The notes under the pieces were generated by a model. That model did no database searches and had not been told where the DNA came from. It saw only the letters and a list, made by a program, of their open reading frames with translations. A stretch of DNA of 64,000 bases from assembly GCA_034766995.1 (NCBI GenBank), contig CM068313.1, forward strand, positions 21,391,512-21,455,511, in the 5' to 3' direction. The translations under genes and the position numbers were made by a program. This DNA comes from Acanthacorydalis orientalis (Eukaryota > Arthropoda > Insecta > Megaloptera > Corydalidae). This document shows, in pieces, positions 39,427-60,439 of this stretch. Position 1 is the stretch's first letter, and each line of letters starts with the position of its first letter.

Positions 39427-41124
39427 TTAGCTCAATGCAATTTTTTCAATTTAGCAGTTCAGTCACAGAGTATATAAATGCCAAAAATTCGTTATATATA
39501 AATCGCTCTATAAAGTTATTTCCATTGCATTATATACATGAAACGTAGTTGATAAATTATTAATGAACTGTGAAATAAATCTTTGTGAAATTTATATATG
39601 CTACATTCACTGTAAGATACTAGAATTTCCTAAGCACGTATCCAATTACAATGCTTACTGAAACTGCTTCAATATTATCCTGAAATGGCTGTCATTGTCA
39701 ACTTCCAATCATCCAGAAAAAAAGATACTCGATTAAATCCTTGTATCGATAAGACTGCACACTTTAAAATATTAGGGCAATGGAATGTCTGATATGGAAA
39801 CAAGTTAAAGTGCAAAAAAGACGTAGCAAGATATATGACATTATGCGGGAACAGTTTAGATGAAGTTATATTTCAAAGTCTGTGTCGTGAATCGTTTGAC
39901 ATTTGAAGGGACAGTATTATTCACTTGTCAATAAGTACATGTTGTTAATTCGTGTTTTTTTTTCAAATACGGTGTTTCTTATAAATAATACATATATTTT
40001 ACCTATTAATTATCGTTTTTAGACATGTTTTCTTTAAAAAACGTTGTCAGTTTGTATTAATAATTTTTAAAAATAACAACGTATTTTAATTATAAAATAT
40101 TTTTTCTTAGAGTATATGCCTTATTGCAATAATTAAATTCAACGCAATAATTTAATTACAAGTATTATGTTGAATAATTTCAATATTCAATTTCATGCTT
40201 TCAATCTTTGAAATTAAGAAATATATTATTTTCTTGAAAAATATAAATATATATTTCATTCCACTCTATACTAGCATTGAAATCACTGAAATGTGATGTG
40301 TAAAATCGAATGACTTATTTCTTAAATAATTATAGATATTTTTTTAATTACTATGAATTCACATATACTTCTCAAATTTCTATTAAATCGAAAATATGTG
40401 AATACACTCTTCAATATTAATTTTAATTAATTTTTAAATAAACTCTTATAGGTATTTTAATAAATATAATATATATATAGAGAGAGAGAGACAGTTTATT
40501 TACTTTTGTTTACAGCAATAAAAAATTAGGTGTCCTAAAAACTACAATATTTTATTATTTTTTAAATGTCAATACGATAAAGTGTTATTCAATTTATAAA
40601 AGTATTTATGATTGATTTGTATATATTTTATATAGTCATTTGAAGTAAAAAAATCCAATGTGAAATTATATATTAAAATAGATTTTAAATTTTACGATCA
40701 AAATTATATTACTTTTTAAAGAAATAACATATAATGAAAATAAAGTTTAGCTAAAGTAATCACTTGGATTATGTAGCAATTTTAAATATATCTATCTATA
40801 AATTATATCTGTACAATAAATTACAGCTACATAATTTATTATTCATACTAAATTTATTTATTTACAGAATATTTTATGGTTGCTATTTTATTATGAAAAT
40901 TATTATTTTTTATAATAAATTAGTACATGTCTAGTTAGAACTGACTTTTATATAATCATATATACAATAAACATGTTCGATTTATTTAACTTTTATTTAG
41001 ATGTTTTATTCAAATCAGGATTATTCAATTGATGTTATATTTTTGTTTTCGAAATGTTTCATCTACAGTTAATATATACTAAAGAATTTTACTGCACTTC
41101 ATATTGCAATAATATATATTGCAA

Positions 41125-41155
<31 letters not shown>

Positions 41156-41450
41156 AACAGTTAAAAATGTTTATTATAAAAAAAGAATCTGATTCTTTAG
41201 TTATTTGATATGTACATTTTATTTTTGCATCCTTAATTTTTTTAGAAAATCTAATTAAAAAAGAAAACATGAATTGAATTCCGATTAATTATTTTAAGTT
41301 ATTTAATGAAGCAACAAATTAATTTCGAGTAATTATATTCATTATTCGTCAATTATTTCTATAATGTTTTGAATAATTAATATAAATTAAACTTAAATAC
41401 ATTAATTAATTATATGATAATTTCAAATGTATTTGTTCAATGATTTTTAT

Positions 41451-41497
<47 letters not shown>

Positions 41498-41720
41498 TAA
41501 TAATATTGTCGACAATTATCTACTACTAAAAAAATTTTTAGACTGCTACGAACATATGTTTTTAACAAACAGTATTTTCATATTAAAAACGTGATTAAAC
41601 TGCATATAACTTTAACTCTTCACTGCATGATTTTTAATATTTTATTTAAAATAATCTTGTGCATAAAAAGGTATGTATGAAACAAAGATAGTAAAAGAAT
41701 TTTTTGATTTTTATTTATTG
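36891..41720. other. AT-rich intergenic DNA
   Basis: (TA)n tracts lie at 38083-38128, 38329-38383, 38633-38686 (running into TG/TGCG sequence to about 38742), 39129-39203, 39338-39422 and 41128-41155. A TA/GA tract lies at 40470-40492. The patch 39600-39915 is less AT-rich, with no open frame or family resemblance. Confidence 0.65.
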
Positions 41721-41805
41721 AATCATATAAATCTATTTTTAATGAATAAATGTACGTTTATATGCATTAAATGACACATTATTATAAAAATAGATTTATA
41801 TGATT
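41721..41805. repeat. Perfect 21-bp inverted repeat, 43-base loop
   Basis: Arms at 41721-41741 and 41785-41805 are exact reverse complements; the left begins AATCATATAAATCTATTTTT. Pairing stops abruptly on both sides. No TA, TTAA or other target-site duplication is obvious at the outer ends, so transposon ends are possible but unproven. Confidence 0.9.
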
Positions 41806-42106
41806 AAGTAAGAGAAATTATTTAATAATCAGCATATACGGTTTCATATTCGGAAAATAATTGATTCAATTAACATTAATAACAATTAATAACTTAAGTC
41901 TTATATTGTTAAAAGTTTTATGATGGAAACATTTCTTTATAACTTCATATGAGTACACATTTATAAGTTCATTTTAATAATTATTAACGAAAAAAATCCA
42001 TTTTAATTAATTTATACACATATTTGTACCAATTTATATGTGAAAATTTAATTTATAAATAGACATTTTTAAAAAAACCTACATTTGTATAAGGATTGAC
42101 TAATTT

Positions 42107-42177
<71 letters not shown>

Positions 42178-42394
42178 CAAATCGAATTCACTTCTTATCT
42201 TATAGTTAAGAGTCCTAACACAAAAGAATTACATTTTGCAACTTATTACTATGCGGAATGTGCACTGTTCATGATGTGATTGAAATATCGAATAGTTGTC
42301 AAATATTACTGCTGAGTATGAAATCGAGCTCCTTTTACACTATCATAATGACTATAACATTTCTTTCAAATAGTATTTTTTCTCAAATAGATAC

Positions 42395-42433
<39 letters not shown>

Positions 42434-44116
42434 GAAATTTACTTCAAACTATTTGCAAAGCCAATATAATAAACTGTTTAACATATCACGTTGCTGGTTA
42501 ATGTCTCGTAAGTTCGAATGCGGTCTTGTTAGGTATGTCATTATCCACATTAAACAGGCGATTGGCTCCCTAGAAAACGGTTATATAATTTAGAAGTTTT
42601 TACACTGTAAGGTGCATGTGTTGCGTTTACTGATAACTGTTAATTGATCGATAATTTTAATTATTTATTAGTAATCAAATCATAGTGATATCTGTATTTT
42701 CATAATATTGTTGTTAATTTAATGGTGACATATTTTTAAATAAAAATGATACAAAGATATCTGGTTTAATTTTGTAAATCTGTTTGAAAGAATTTGTACT
42801 GAAAAGTAAAATTCTATTTATAATAACTATACAAATATTGACAGTTTTGATTCAATAAAAAATAAATATTATAGAGTATATAACATTATTTAATGAATAA
42901 TTATAAACAATTTATTTTGATGATTTTATTTTTAAGTGACTATTTTTTCAAATAAACAACGAGTTCATTACGATAAACAAAAAAGTATTTTAGATAGTGA
43001 TTCTTGCAATTATTTTTTTTTTAATGTATTATATTTCTTTTGATTAATTTCGTTTGAAAATATTTCATACCAATGTTCTTAATTTTATTATATAATAGTT
43101 CTTAAATTTATTTTTGTCATTATTGTAATTTAGTTAAATACTTTAGAAGTCATTATCTAATATATTTGAAAACATATAATAACATGTTTTAATTTCTAAA
43201 TATTAAATATGAATGACTATTAAAATAAATAAACAGGGATGATTATCAGTTAAATATGATAACTAGTAGTCATTACACAACATATGTACGCAATTATATA
43301 AATTTACAAATAAATACGTATATGAAAACTTGCCCGTCAGTACAGACGTAAACTAAAATTCTTCACTCGATAATTTTTTTCCATACGAATGTTTGTGTAT
43401 TGTAAAACGTTCTCAGTATTATAACAGTTTTAAACATAACAAATATTAAGTATACACGGTACTACGACGAGTTTTTATTTGAGGAGCGGATCGATTTTCT
43501 GAGAACGGGACTCCGATCAAATCGAAGACAACAATGTATTAATAATTAATTACAAATTCATTTTGGTATTGTTTTTTTCATATCATAAGTATGCACTTGT
43601 TGTCAATAGAGATGTCAACCTTTTCTGGACATAAACGTTAACGATTTAATTATTCGAGAGACATCTCGATAATAATTTTATTTTGAGAATAGTAACAAAA
43701 ACATCTTTGAACGAACTGGAACATTCATTTTTTGAATCACTGAATTTTATTTCGTAGCGAACTGGTTTTAAGGCTTGTGCAAATATTAAATTTTCAGTCG
43801 ATGATGTATTATATATATATATATATATATATATATTCTACATAAATATAATTTAAAGTTATCAACGATTTAGTCAACAACTGAATAATATATTTTTTGT
43901 CAATATAAAATGTGACGTGTACACAATTTGTTTAATAATAAAAATAAAATTAAAGTTTTATATTAATTGCATAATACTGTTGGTGAATACAAGTTTAAAA
44001 AAATAAATTCGAGACTCATGAATAAATCTAAAATTATACAATTATAGCAAAAATCGAAAATATTTTCAAAATAAAATATCGGAATTTAAATATAGTTAAC
44101 AGCAGTCTAAAATGAT

Positions 44117-44168
<52 letters not shown>

Positions 44169-44211
44169 TTATATATATATATATAAATATGTGTGTGTGT
44201 GTGTGCGCATG

Positions 44212-44243
<32 letters not shown>

Positions 44244-44461
44244 AATGTATGTGTGCATATCACTGTGTATATGTACATATTAATGCTATGAAATTATAAA
44301 AAATTAAACAAGACAACTAAACAGTCATATAATATGTTCAACTTTCCCAAAGCATTAATTATTTCAATATGAAGTACACAAAAGTATTAAAATGACGTCA
44401 AAAATATGTCGTAAATTTTTAACAACAGTATTATTCAAATATACATTCTTATAAATATATT

Positions 44462-44505
<44 letters not shown>

Positions 44506-44724
44506 CGACTATATTTACAAAAAACGAATACATTTTTAACCTTCAATTAACCTAACTGTAGGGTTTCATGACATTCGATGACCTATCGTTTCAATATTAA
44601 CAAATTCTTAAATATCACTGTAATGTGAATACGGTAAGTAATCATTTTAACATTTATGATATCATTGATGTAATTTTTCTCGATTAAATCTGTCAGTGAA
44701 TAATTTATTTAGCTTTATTTATTG

Positions 44725-44783
<59 letters not shown>

Positions 44784-44901
44784 CACTTATTCTCAATAAA
44801 GTGTCAGTAACTACTCGCAGGTACTTAAATAATGTTAATTAAATAATTGTTATTTTTTAAAAAGAAATATATTTAAAAACTAAAAACTTTTATAGATTTT
44901 G

Positions 44902-44961
<60 letters not shown>

Positions 44962-45680
44962 AAGTACATATCTTTTATATCTATTTTTTTTATTTTTAAT
45001 AATATATTTGTATTATTTTGTTTAATTATACCGTGGTTTAATAATATTATTTTTAAATTATTTTTTAATCAAGTACATATAATAATTAATTCATAAAATA
45101 TAAACCTAGATATGAATTTAAATATTCAATATGATAAAAATATTACATAAAATGGATCAAATTATATGTTAAATTTATAAAAATGAATATATATTTGCTT
45201 ATAAATTTATATTTCTTAACTAAAGAGGAATTATTATAAATCAATAATTAGTTTTCAGCACTATGTTTTTTATAACAATTGATAGTTGTTCAAAAAACTA
45301 GATCTTTGTAGAATTTAGTAAAATTGTTAAGAATTAATTAATTGTTAGGTTTCACAAGAATATATATATATATATATATATATAACATTAATTTATTTTA
45401 TTATAATTTTTATTATAAACAATTTATATAAACAGATTATATATAGTCATTGAACATAAAATATATTAAAATAGATATTTTCTATAAATAATTCAGAAGT
45501 AATTTTTTCAAAAATAAATATATTTTAACACAGTGTACTCTTTTATTATCCAGTATACAACTTAACGATTACAGAACAATAATATAATAAACTAATTATC
45601 TTAATTTGAATATATGTATCTTCCTCGACGATTTTTAGTTACAGGCAGAAAATTAACGTAATAAAATAGTATTCAGAGCT
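41806..45680. other. AT-rich intergenic DNA with dense TA tracts
   Basis: (TA)n tracts lie at 42115-42170, 42398-42430, 43809-43835, 44119-44270 (compound with TG and TGCG), 44462-44503, 44728-44777, 44908-44955 and 45359-45384. A (TA)n tract at 41454-41492 lies just before. The patch 42440-42600 includes a tRNA B-box-like GTTCGAA string but no tRNA fold. No gene is supported. Confidence 0.65.
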
Positions 45681-45689
45681 GTTATCATA

Positions 45690-46000
45690 CATAAAATGAA
45701 TGCCGCGTGCGCAGTACAGTGAAATTTTATTCGTGCTGCCACCACAAATTCCGTTCTTGTGGATTTAGTATATGGCGCGTGTTCTAAACTGTTTACAATA
45801 CATCTACGTAACCGTCCAACCATCTGTTATCGAAATTGAACTCAAATTATTCCGATGACAACAAAGAGGAAATATTGCTATTCATTAACATCGCGTTAAA
45901 GAAGAACGATGAACTATCTCTTTATTTATCTGCATGCAATGTTAATGCAGTCGACCAAATCAACCACAAACACCCGGTATGATTTTTTTGTGAAAATGCA
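45690..46000. other. GC-richer pocket before the longest TA block
   Basis: Composition is more balanced, with CCGCGTGCGCAGTACAGTG near 45703 and a GGCGCGTG string near 45773. The longest start-initiated open stretch I found is only about 22 codons. It may be a regulatory element; function is unknown. Confidence 0.3.
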
Positions 46001-46009
46001 ATGACACCG

Positions 46010-52470
<6,461 letters not shown>

Positions 52471-52479
52471 TAACTGGTT

Positions 52480-52640
52480 TTTAATTAGCGCATGTTGCAG
52501 CAATATGCAATCAATTCATTTTCTATCATTATGAATCAATTCGCGATAATTTGCATCTTAGATGTGATGATTTAAAGTTCTATTAATAATCCACACGTTC
52601 GCTATCAATCACGACTCTATAATCACATGAAAGCCGCTGA
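52480..52640. promoter_or_regulatory. Candidate enhancer-like pocket
   Basis: A non-repetitive 160-base pocket has TAATTAGC (52482-52489), ATTTGCAT (52549-52556, an octamer-like POU site) and several ATCAAT/ATTAAT cores. This is motif clustering by eye in an AT-rich background where homeodomain cores are cheap, so the call is weak. Confidence 0.25.
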
Positions 52641-55598
52641 TATATGTTTAAAATGCATCACGAATGAAATGTTTATAAATATATGAATAAAATTAAAATC
52701 GTTTAATAAATAAATCCAGTTGATTATATATATATATATATATATATAGACATCTTATAAATTTTATACAAACTGAAATAATGATAAATTACAGTTTAAT
52801 GAAGGTTGATATTAATAGTAAGGAACTAAATTCACTGCAAAAATAATCCTTATTTTTTTTATAAACATGTTTAATAAATAATATAGGCCCTTGGTCATCG
52901 AGTATCAAATCCATCAGTAAAACGTTTTAAAAACTGTAAATATAACTATTTAGTAGTAATTGTTTCATGTTTTCATTGAATGTATATTTTAATACATTAT
53001 TTAAAATAAATAAATAATAATTGAAAATTAAAACAATTAAATATTAATAAAAAAATGTAGTTTGTGAAACATTCCGTTTTAAATGATAACATTTATTTTA
53101 CTGTACGAATGGTTTATGTGAATCACAACACAGAAAATTGAGTTCCTCAAGTTATAAATCCAATATTAAATATGATATTGCCAGTAATCGTGATTTATTA
53201 TGATGACACGGTTGTAAATTATTTATTCTGTGTTATTGCATTCATGGCATGAATGTTTACTACATAAATTTGTTATTATAAATCGTTGATCGTAATGAAC
53301 TGTAATAATAATTAACATCACATGAATTAACTTCGTACATAAAAGATATATGTTCCAATCAAATTTAACGTATCTTAACACTTTCTATATAAAATAAATA
53401 TAAATTATATATGTATGTATATATATATATATACATGAGTGAGTGTGTATCAGAAAGAATATCATTTAAAAATTCGAAATGTGCTACATAAAAAGATAAT
53501 TTTAACTAGATATATCAAATTAATAGGTATTTAAATGCATTATTCTGCGAAATTATAGAAATTTTAGTAATGAATAAAAATCTCCTTTATTTCAAAGTAA
53601 TACTACTTAGTAAATTTTTTAAGCTTTTCAATATTTATATACAATATTTTAGTTGACAAGTAGGTTGAAAATATATTCTTTCAAGTAATTATTAATAGCA
53701 TTTTCAGGTACTAGTTAATGTACGTTATTAATTCATTTCTTTTCAGAAATTGTCTACATATGGTAACCAGAACAAATTAAATGATAATAATAGTAATAAC
53801 TAATATTTTATCTAATTTGCGTTCAAGAGACTGATTATATTTTACATAAATAGTAATATGAAAGTAGAATTTATGTTATTATACTTCATAAAAAAATGTT
53901 GGTATAAAAATTAAAAATATTACAAAATGAATATAATTATTTTTTTATCATTGATTATATTTAAAATATACATAGAGTGATATCTGAAAAAAAAACACTT
54001 TTAATTTGTAACAACTATATGTCTCATGTCCAGTTAAATGATATTAAGATATTGAAAATGTTTAATTTTAGCTCATTTATGTAATAAGCTTGGAACTGGC
54101 TATCAAAAAAATTGGATTCTCTCTGTGATAGGTATTTAATATCTTGATGACGTAAATGATTTTTTTTTTTAAAAAACCTACATAATTTGAACTTCATTTT
54201 TTATTTAAAAACTATAGTAAATACCTATAATATATAGAATTTTACTAGAAAACAATATTTTCAAAAAAAATTATTTCTTTTTTATTATAAGTAAAAAATA
54301 TTATAAATATAAAAGTATTTTTTTATAAATAACTCTTATTTGATAGTCAAAATTCATTATACTTAACACACATCGAAAGTTATCAAAAAGCTAAAATTTT
54401 AAATTAAACGTTTTTTTTTTAAAAAAGTAAAATCATTTTTTGAGGAATATAGTTTTTTTTAGTACTACCGTTTTGATACTGAAATTACCATGGAAATAAT
54501 TTTCAAAAAAAATTAAATAACTTATTGCAACGTATTACTGTATTTTATTAGAAATCTCATTTTTTTCAACGTTTGAAAAGTGATTTGCCATTAGCAGGTT
54601 CCAGTTTCTTTTTTATAATTACATGTTCAAGTACATACTATTTTACTGAAATAATTCACACGGCCATTGATTAATCAGTAAGTGTAAGAGATCAATAACC
54701 GCATAGTTCTAGTTTGTGATACATTAAATAAAGGGATTTCAAAATAGAGTTATAAATCTTAAAAATAAGTTAATGCTTTTTTCTGTAAAGACTAAATAGT
54801 ACTTAAGTACACGTTTAAACTATAAAGAATAATGTCATGTTTAACGAAGATTAATATAGAATGTTGTACACAAAGACGAATTTTTTGTAATCAAAATATG
54901 GCCCTAAAAAGTCTAATAAGTTTGTCTTATATAGATGTATATTTGTTACTATTGTGTATGAGGAAGTAATTAATAGAAAATCGAGAACGTAAAACAAAAT
55001 ATCTGTACGTATATAAAAAATATTTAAGTGACAGGGACACAACATACGAAATCGTTAAAAGAACTTGTCTCGATTTCAATGATATATGCGCCGTCGAATT
55101 AAATCAGGCGGGTCACAAATTACATCTGTAGAGAAATCTTTCTTGGGTATATATGTGTTGAATATATTAATTATAAGTGCATGCACGAGTAGATATGCGA
55201 TTTATGATGAGCAAATAACGGTTTTCTCTTAGAGGTGTAAAGCTGTAAAACGAATTCATGCCATTAATGTTTAGGTCAAGAAATAACTGCAAAACTAAAA
55301 TTCTTTTTTCAGAAATAATTGTTTCAAATCACGGATAGTCGTCTATTTTTTTATAAATTACTTTTTATCTGCATGAAAAAAATGTCCATTAGTTAAACGA
55401 AGATAAATCGTACCGGTATTGTTAAATAACTTTCGAGAATACATTTCGTAAAAAAATATAAAAATTTTACAGTAGAAACAGTACTTAAACGAGATATTTA
55501 ATATTTATTTTTATACGAATACGTTTTGTCACCTTATCGCAATTTCTCGCACTATTCTAAATATTTAACAAATATACACAGGAGTGTGTATTGTGTAG

Positions 55599-55659
<61 letters not shown>

Positions 55660-55708
55660 AAAAAAATTATACATGTTATAATCCATTAACAGGTATATAT
55701 TTTACATA

Positions 55709-55749
<41 letters not shown>

Positions 55750-56507
55750 CGACATTTTTAAAAATTATTTATAATTAAATAATACAAGTGGCAATATTAT
55801 TTTTAAATTTAAGTCATTGATTTATTTATTAATTATCAACAATCGACTAAAATATAAACATATTCTGTCGTTGTACTTATAATAAAAAAATTTTTTTTAA
55901 TAAGTATGGTAATAAAATAAATATTTATCAAAAATAATTCTTCAATTTACACTTGCTGCTAAGAAATGACAAAAATAATTTAAATTGCGAAGTGTTAATG
56001 TATAAAAATGAAGAAGATGTAATAAAATATTGCAATGTAACAGAAAATATTCCACAAAAATAATTTATAAATATTTTTATATAAATTTCATATAAAAATA
56101 ATTTAAACTATAAAAAACATTTTTAGAAACAAAAGTAAAAAATATCAAAAAAACCCAATAAAATTCAATGATTTTATTAAGTAATTTTTGAACATTGTAT
56201 AAAAGAAAATGTATTTTTTATATTGCACGGAATATTTCTCCTTTTGTATTTTTATATGAGAAAATGATCAATTTTTACAATACGTCAAAAGTACTTAAAA
56301 AATGTAAGTTTTAAATTTAAATAAACTGTTTATTCAAAATATATTATTGTAATTTTTAACAAGTATATTTTACCAATCTATCTGAGTAGTTTCTTCAAAC
56401 TTTATTTTAATTAGCAAATTTTATATTTATATGCTTGTTTTTAACAAATACATTATAATTAATTCTATTTGTAATGTATTTAATATTATTTGAAATTGAT
56501 ACCCTTT

Positions 56508-56580
<73 letters not shown>

Positions 56581-56729
56581 ACAGTTGATGTTCATCATGT
56601 AGTAAACTGTATTGACACACTAATTGCTTTTTACTTTTTAAATATACATGCAAGTATAAATTAATATTTCACATTAAAATGATGTCTAAATAACAAAGTT
56701 AATAAAATTATAAGATATATATATATATG

Positions 56730-56780
<51 letters not shown>

Positions 56781-57197
56781 GTGTATGTATGTGTGTATTT
56801 GTTACGGTTAGAAAAAATAAACCATGTTTTATAGAAACAAAATATGAAAAAAACGATAATTGCTCATCACCTGCTTAGAGAACTAGCCGCCAAAGTTAGG
56901 TACTTAAACTACTCACGTTGGCCAATAAACTTTTAACAAGGATTTAGTTTCATCAAGAAAATGTATAAAATTTGAACAATGATCAAGCATTATTTTTAAA
57001 TAAAAAAATCTTGTTTTTGATTTGTTTCAAAGTAGACGTGTTAAATTGGGGAAGGTCCGTGAAATATTATATTTTTTTCCTATTTCCCAAAATATTTTTT
57101 TTATATTTGAAGATACCAACAGGAAATATTATTGAACTGGAATATAAGTAATTAATTCCAAGATATATATTTATATTTTTTTACGCTTTTAATTTCA

Positions 57198-57235
<38 letters not shown>

Positions 57236-57685
57236 TAAGTGATACAGTGTCGTGTTTATTTAATGAATTTTATCATTTTTTTAATGTATCGAATACAACG
57301 ATAAGAAGCTATTTATTCCTTTCTTATATTAAACACTAAGTTATAATAAATAATATATTAAATATTTAATCAACATTGAAACATTTACACATTCAATTTT
57401 AAATTTAAGTTATCTTAAATATTTAATTGTGTAAACATTTATTTTATCTCAAATGTTTAATTTTAAAATATAATTGTTTAAATTCAAAAATATTTGCAAA
57501 AATTTTAGGTGTCTATTGATAATTCTTTTATAAAAACAATTCGTCTTAATTAAATATTGCTATTAGTAAAACAATTTATAATGCCTTGAAGAAGATGATT
57601 TATAATATTTAAGTTCCTTGCTAATAAAAGAAAATAGTTAATAACTACTCTCAATTAGTTAATTCAATTTTTTGTTTTAGAATAT

Positions 57686-57718
<33 letters not shown>

Positions 57719-58108
57719 TATACATATACAAGTATATATTATGTTTAAAAAATGTTAAATTATGTTTAATTATTTTTGTATAAATTAATGACGTTTCGCA
57801 TAGAATTCGGTTAGGAAGAACGTTATAAATATATCGACGTAAATTAAAATTCTACTATTGGTAAATGTCAATAACAATAAAATATAATTAATTGATCTAT
57901 AATGACTTTATTTCTTTTATACTATAATAATTAACTATATAGACAGATGTGACAGTATAAACGAGTTATATATCAATAAGAAGAATAGTGTGATGTTTAA
58001 ACCGGATACTATTAAAAATTATGGTATTATTAAAATCAGATAAAAGTACAAATATTTGATTATAAAATACATAATCATAAAAATAATAACAAATAAGAAC
58101 ACACACAA

Positions 58109-58160
<52 letters not shown>

Positions 58161-58521
58161 ATATAAAATATAACTTGATAATAAATGTTTAGAATTCGTT
58201 CAAAAACTGTTCTAATATTAAATATATAATAGTATGAAAGACGTAATAAATGTCACGAAGAATGTTTATAATAAATATTGAAATGAAAATGAAACTATGC
58301 AAAGTTCATTTTATTAATAAATTCACACTAATTTTAGTTGCGTTCTACGTACAAAGGTTATTTTTTAATGCAATAAATTAAAAATAATATTTAAACGAAA
58401 AGTACAATTCATAAATAATTTTATTTAAAAATTACTTATTACTTGTACATTATTAATATATTTTTCACTAAGTCATCACTTATCTAATAATGGAATATTC
58501 TAATAAATTTAATATATTGTT
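52641..58521. other. AT-rich intergenic DNA
   Basis: (TA)n tracts lie at 52724-52748, 53410-53433, 55603-55657, 55712-55745, 56508-56568, 57200-57231, 57688-57710 and 58118-58155. An array of TATG-interrupted TA units lies at 56715-56798. A 17-base palindrome lies at 53239-53255. The patch 55060-55130 is briefly GC-richer. No gene is supported. Confidence 0.65.
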
Positions 58522-58522
58522 T

Positions 58523-58615
58523 TATATATATATATAGAGAGAGAGAGAGAGAAATAAAGTGAGAGAGATTGTTGGAGCGGGCTCGGGAGGGAGAGATATG
58601 GAAAAAGAGAGAGAG
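58523..58615. repeat. TA run followed by GAGA-rich purine tract
   Basis: After a short TA run, GA repeats from about 58537 continue to 58615 with an interruption of GTTGGAGCGGGCTCGGGAGG. The strand is almost purely purine for about 80 bases. The GAGA pentamers could bind GAGA factor; the tract could also simply be a microsatellite. Confidence 0.85.
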
Positions 58616-60235
58616 ATTTAATACAAGTTCAGATAAATGCCCATGGAGTGTTTATTGATCTGTATACTATTTTTCTTCTTTGACAGATGCAAATGTTTAA
58701 CTTTTTAATTTTTTAGATGCTATTTGCAATTCTCGAATTACAATTTTCTACTATTTTAAATTATTTACCGTTAGATTTAGGAGAGGGAACGTTAATAACT
58801 AGTTTTACTCATTTCTTTTCTATGATTTTGTGTTTTTAATTTTATACTTGTGCTCGTTCGTAATTAAGAACGACGGAGCAAATATTCTTTAATGACATTC
58901 ACTCTATACTGTATATCGTCTAAATTATAAAAATCCAACTATTTTTACAAATTGTCCTCCTTTTACTAAACTAATCTATTTCAATTCTTTTCGTATTTCA
59001 CTTTATCAATGTTATGTCTAATGAAGATGAAACAAGCGTTTTCTCTGGACAAAGTTTTTCAGTAGTCCAGTAAGGAGTTTACTAGTGTTAAATAACGTCT
59101 ATTTTTACTTTTGTACCGCATGGTTTTATTGTTATTGTAATAAAATACTATTACAGCAATTCTAAAACAGATTTAGCCTTATACCTAGATATTATCTCCA
59201 TTTCTTCCATACAATTACATAAACGATTACAGTTTTTTTTATTTATCGGCATACTTAATTACATATTTTGCTGTTCGCTAACTTAATTATTCTATTTAGA
59301 TTTTCAAGAAAATATAAGGTACCAAACCATTAAATATAAATACCGATAAAAAAATCTTTATTCAATCGTCCACAAAAAGGCTTATATATAATTTAATATT
59401 ATTCAGAAGGGCATTGATAAATAAAATAAATATAATATAAATAGGTAAATTATCCACTTGCGATACCCATGACTGAACTGACATTATATTTCATTTTTTT
59501 TTATTTTGATTATTTCAATTCTGTTAAAAAAATGATAGAAATAAATTCAAATCGAGTATAATTTATTTAAGGTTAAATTTTGTAGAACATGATTAAATAT
59601 TTTAGAAGAATCTTGAAAACACTATTTATTTGACACTTCTTATGCAAGGAATCTAATAAATTTTGAATTAAATTTCTAAATTGAGATTCACAAGAGTATT
59701 ACAGTTTAAACCGGCGCTGCTCTTTATAGAAATGTTAGTGCTCTAATATAATTACTGAACATGCTTCATAATTGTACATATACCGATAGTGGAAATTAGA
59801 CAATAGTTATTTATGTTATTTTTATCTCCTTTTTAAATATCGAAAGAATCGCCACATTTTCCAGTTTTCAGCAACCAGCTAATCGAGAAATTGACGCAAT
59901 AAAATCATCAAGTATTTGACTATATTATTTTAACATTTTTTTTAAAAAAAAAATATCCTATGATTCTAATCTGTTATCGAAAATTTAACTTATCGATAAC
60001 TTTTATAAACATTCTATAATTAAATTTAAAATAGGTTTTAAGTTTATTATAGTTTTTAATTGATTTAAATTTTAGTTTATTAAAGAAAGAACTGAAATAT
60101 AAATTAAATCCTTCGGCCTTTACTCCGTTATAAAAATAAACTTGTCATTGAACAACATTATATTAAATAGTTCTCCAAAGCCATCTTCTTGTTACTTACA
60201 TATTTGAATAGTTTTTAGTAAACGTTGGCACCTTC

Positions 60236-60238
<3 letters not shown>
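58616..60238. other. AT-rich intergenic DNA
   Basis: Non-repetitive and free of long TA tracts for about 1.6 kb, unusual for this window. No open frame of interest and no recognisable element. Confidence 0.6.

Positions 60239-60318
<80 letters not shown>
60239..60318. repeat. (TA)n tract, about 80 bp
   Basis: A pure TA run, followed by a short TG/TACA-rich tail to about 60365. Confidence 0.95.
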
Positions 60319-60320
<2 letters not shown>

Positions 60321-60439
60321 AATTTATGTACATCTATATATGTATATGAATGTGTATATGTACATAGTTATACGTACTGAAGTTAATCTAAAAAGAAAGA
60401 AAAATAGCCGCACATAACTGGTTTTAAAACCCACAACTT

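Noticed and set aside
42490..42560. tRNA gene or tRNA-derived SINE (GTTCGAA B-box-like string)
   Set aside because: No acceptor stem, no A-box at the right distance and no cloverleaf can be drawn. Other GTTCGAA strings (for example near 20818 and 35533) also lack folds.
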